This document shows positions 60,929 to 64,000 of a DNA stretch of 64,000 nucleotides, piece after piece. The stretch spans positions 620,001 through 684,000 of the forward strand of contig JAESUZ010002594.1 of NCBI GenBank assembly GCA_017311185.1. Direction: 5' to 3'. The notes beneath the pieces are model-generated. The model saw nothing but the letters and a program-made list of their open reading frames with translations, was not told where the DNA came from and did not search any database. Within the stretch, counting starts at the first letter, position 1. Every line of letters starts with the position of its first letter. The stretch is from Proteles cristata cristata. Its lineage: Eukaryota; Chordata; Mammalia; Carnivora; Hyaenidae. The position numbers were made by a program, and so were the translations under genes.

Positions 60929-61182
60929 GTAGTTTCTCTTTCTCCCTTACCTTTATTGTTGCTTGTGTTGGAGGGCGTCTGTTCACAGGTAGGGAGGGGG
61001 GGCAGTATGAGTTGGGAGGAGAGCAGAAGAAGATTCTGGCCGTATTTTCAACAGCTCCTTCACCCATGTGCACGTGCCCCGAATCTGGGACCCCGTTCCC
61101 CCAACTGGGTTTCCTACGCCCCAGCCCAGGAGTTCGCCACCCTGAAAGCCTTCCACCCTGCAGCAACGCGGGAGTGAATGCA

Positions 61183-61205
61183 GGGGGAGGGGAGGGGGGG
61201 GGCGC
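61183..61205. repeat. G-rich run in RFX5 intron 1
   Basis: GGGGGAGGGGAGGGG followed by a further G-run: a quadruplex-type motif a few hundred bases downstream of the promoter. Confidence 0.8.
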
Positions 61206-61704
61206 CTCAGGATGGGAGGTTGAGGGAGATGACGTAGGGACCGGCGACGTGGGGAGGGGGAGCCGCGGGGGAAGCCGTGGCGAGATTAAGTAATGAGAAC
61301 TTGGGCCCAGTTTTTTCCAAGCCTGGTAGGGCAGAGTGTGTTCGTATCCTTTCTGACCTCCCAAGAAAATTCAGGCGTTGAGGAGAATCGGAGAACTTTG
61401 TTGTGTGGTGGTTACTGTTTTGGGTGTTTTAAGGGGATGAGGGCAGTATGGGGTCAAGAGGCAGAAATGGACATTTCTAAGGTGGATTCCCCGCCTGCCT
61501 GTCTCTTCCTTTGCAGTTTTCCACGCTTAGGGAACCGCAGGAAGGGTGGGGGGCAGGCAGAATGGAGGTGGCAAAGATCTCTTTGGGTCTAGATGGGCCT
61601 GGAGAAGTCATGCGATGATTGCTAATTCGTGGAGAAGGCAAGGGGTGAGGAAGAAACCACTGAGGACATTGGGAGGCTTTCTTTGTGTTTCTGTTTCTGG
61701 GTAG

Positions 61705-63809
<2,105 letters not shown>

Positions 63810-64000
63810 TAACAGCCCTCCGCTCGCACTCTTCTCTCCAGAGTGGAGGGCTGATACAGCCTGGGTCATCCTGCTCTAGCTTCTGGGTGCGTAGGATACG
63901 CCCTTTCGCCTCCCCATGGCTCAGGCGGAGGATGAAGAGAATTTGTGGGTTTCTGGGATGGGCTCCTCCCGTCTGCAGTCTGGTCTTCCTGTGGGTGACA

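Noticed and set aside
60672..61364. 230-codon minus-strand frame antisense to the RFX5 promoter
   Set aside because: GC-rich promoter/intron composition keeps frames open. Its protein is low-complexity P/S-rich without family resemblance.

Overview
The window is nuclear DNA from a cat-family (felid) carnivoran. About 70 copies or fragments of the carnivoran tRNA-Lys-derived SINE (SINEC/CAN-SINE, with the felid-type head reading GCGCCTGGGTGGCTCAGTCGG) lie on both strands. They are mixed with L1 pieces, ancient MIRs and MaLR LTRs. The three protein genes, PSMB4 - SELENBP1 - RFX5, match a conserved block of human 1q21, shown here in the opposite orientation. I see no prokaryotic, plasmid, phage or CRISPR content.

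Layout. (1) 1-30 holds the first ten codons of PSMB4 on the minus strand, with its CpG-rich promoter out to about 250. (2) 250-42,300 is a gene desert built almost wholly from repeats: SINEs, L1s (some nested in each other), a MaLR LTR split by a SINE, MIRs, a candidate retroviral LTR near 13.6-14.3 kb, a 27-bp minisatellite near 12.1 kb, and a nearly full-length processed copy of ATP5F1C mRNA at 19.76-20.87 kb inside an old L1. (3) 42,300-50,060 is the complete SELENBP1 gene on the plus strand: 12 exons, 472 codons, a TATA-type promoter, a terminal AATAAA and one GC-AG intron. The roughly 10 kb around it has no SINEC insertion. (4) 50,060-60,400 is intergenic and again rich in repeats. (5) 60,400-64,000 holds the promoter and the first six coding exons (185 codons) of RFX5 on the plus strand; the gene runs out of the window.

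The three genes are unrelated in function: a proteasome beta subunit, a methanethiol oxidase/selenium-binding protein, and a subunit of the RFX complex that drives MHC class II transcription. They are neighbours by conserved synteny, not as an operon or pathway.

I found no undescribed system. The items most worth a second look are X/Y-box-like motif pairs in the RFX5 promoter, a 102-codon alternative frame that overlaps the RFX5 start and stays open through spliced exons, the GC-AG intron in SELENBP1, the nearly intact ATP5F1C retrocopy, and a SINE-head/L1-tail chimera near 14.3 kb. Gene exon boundaries were set by eye from splice signals plus remembered family sequence. Repeat boundaries are approximate to about 10-20 bases.
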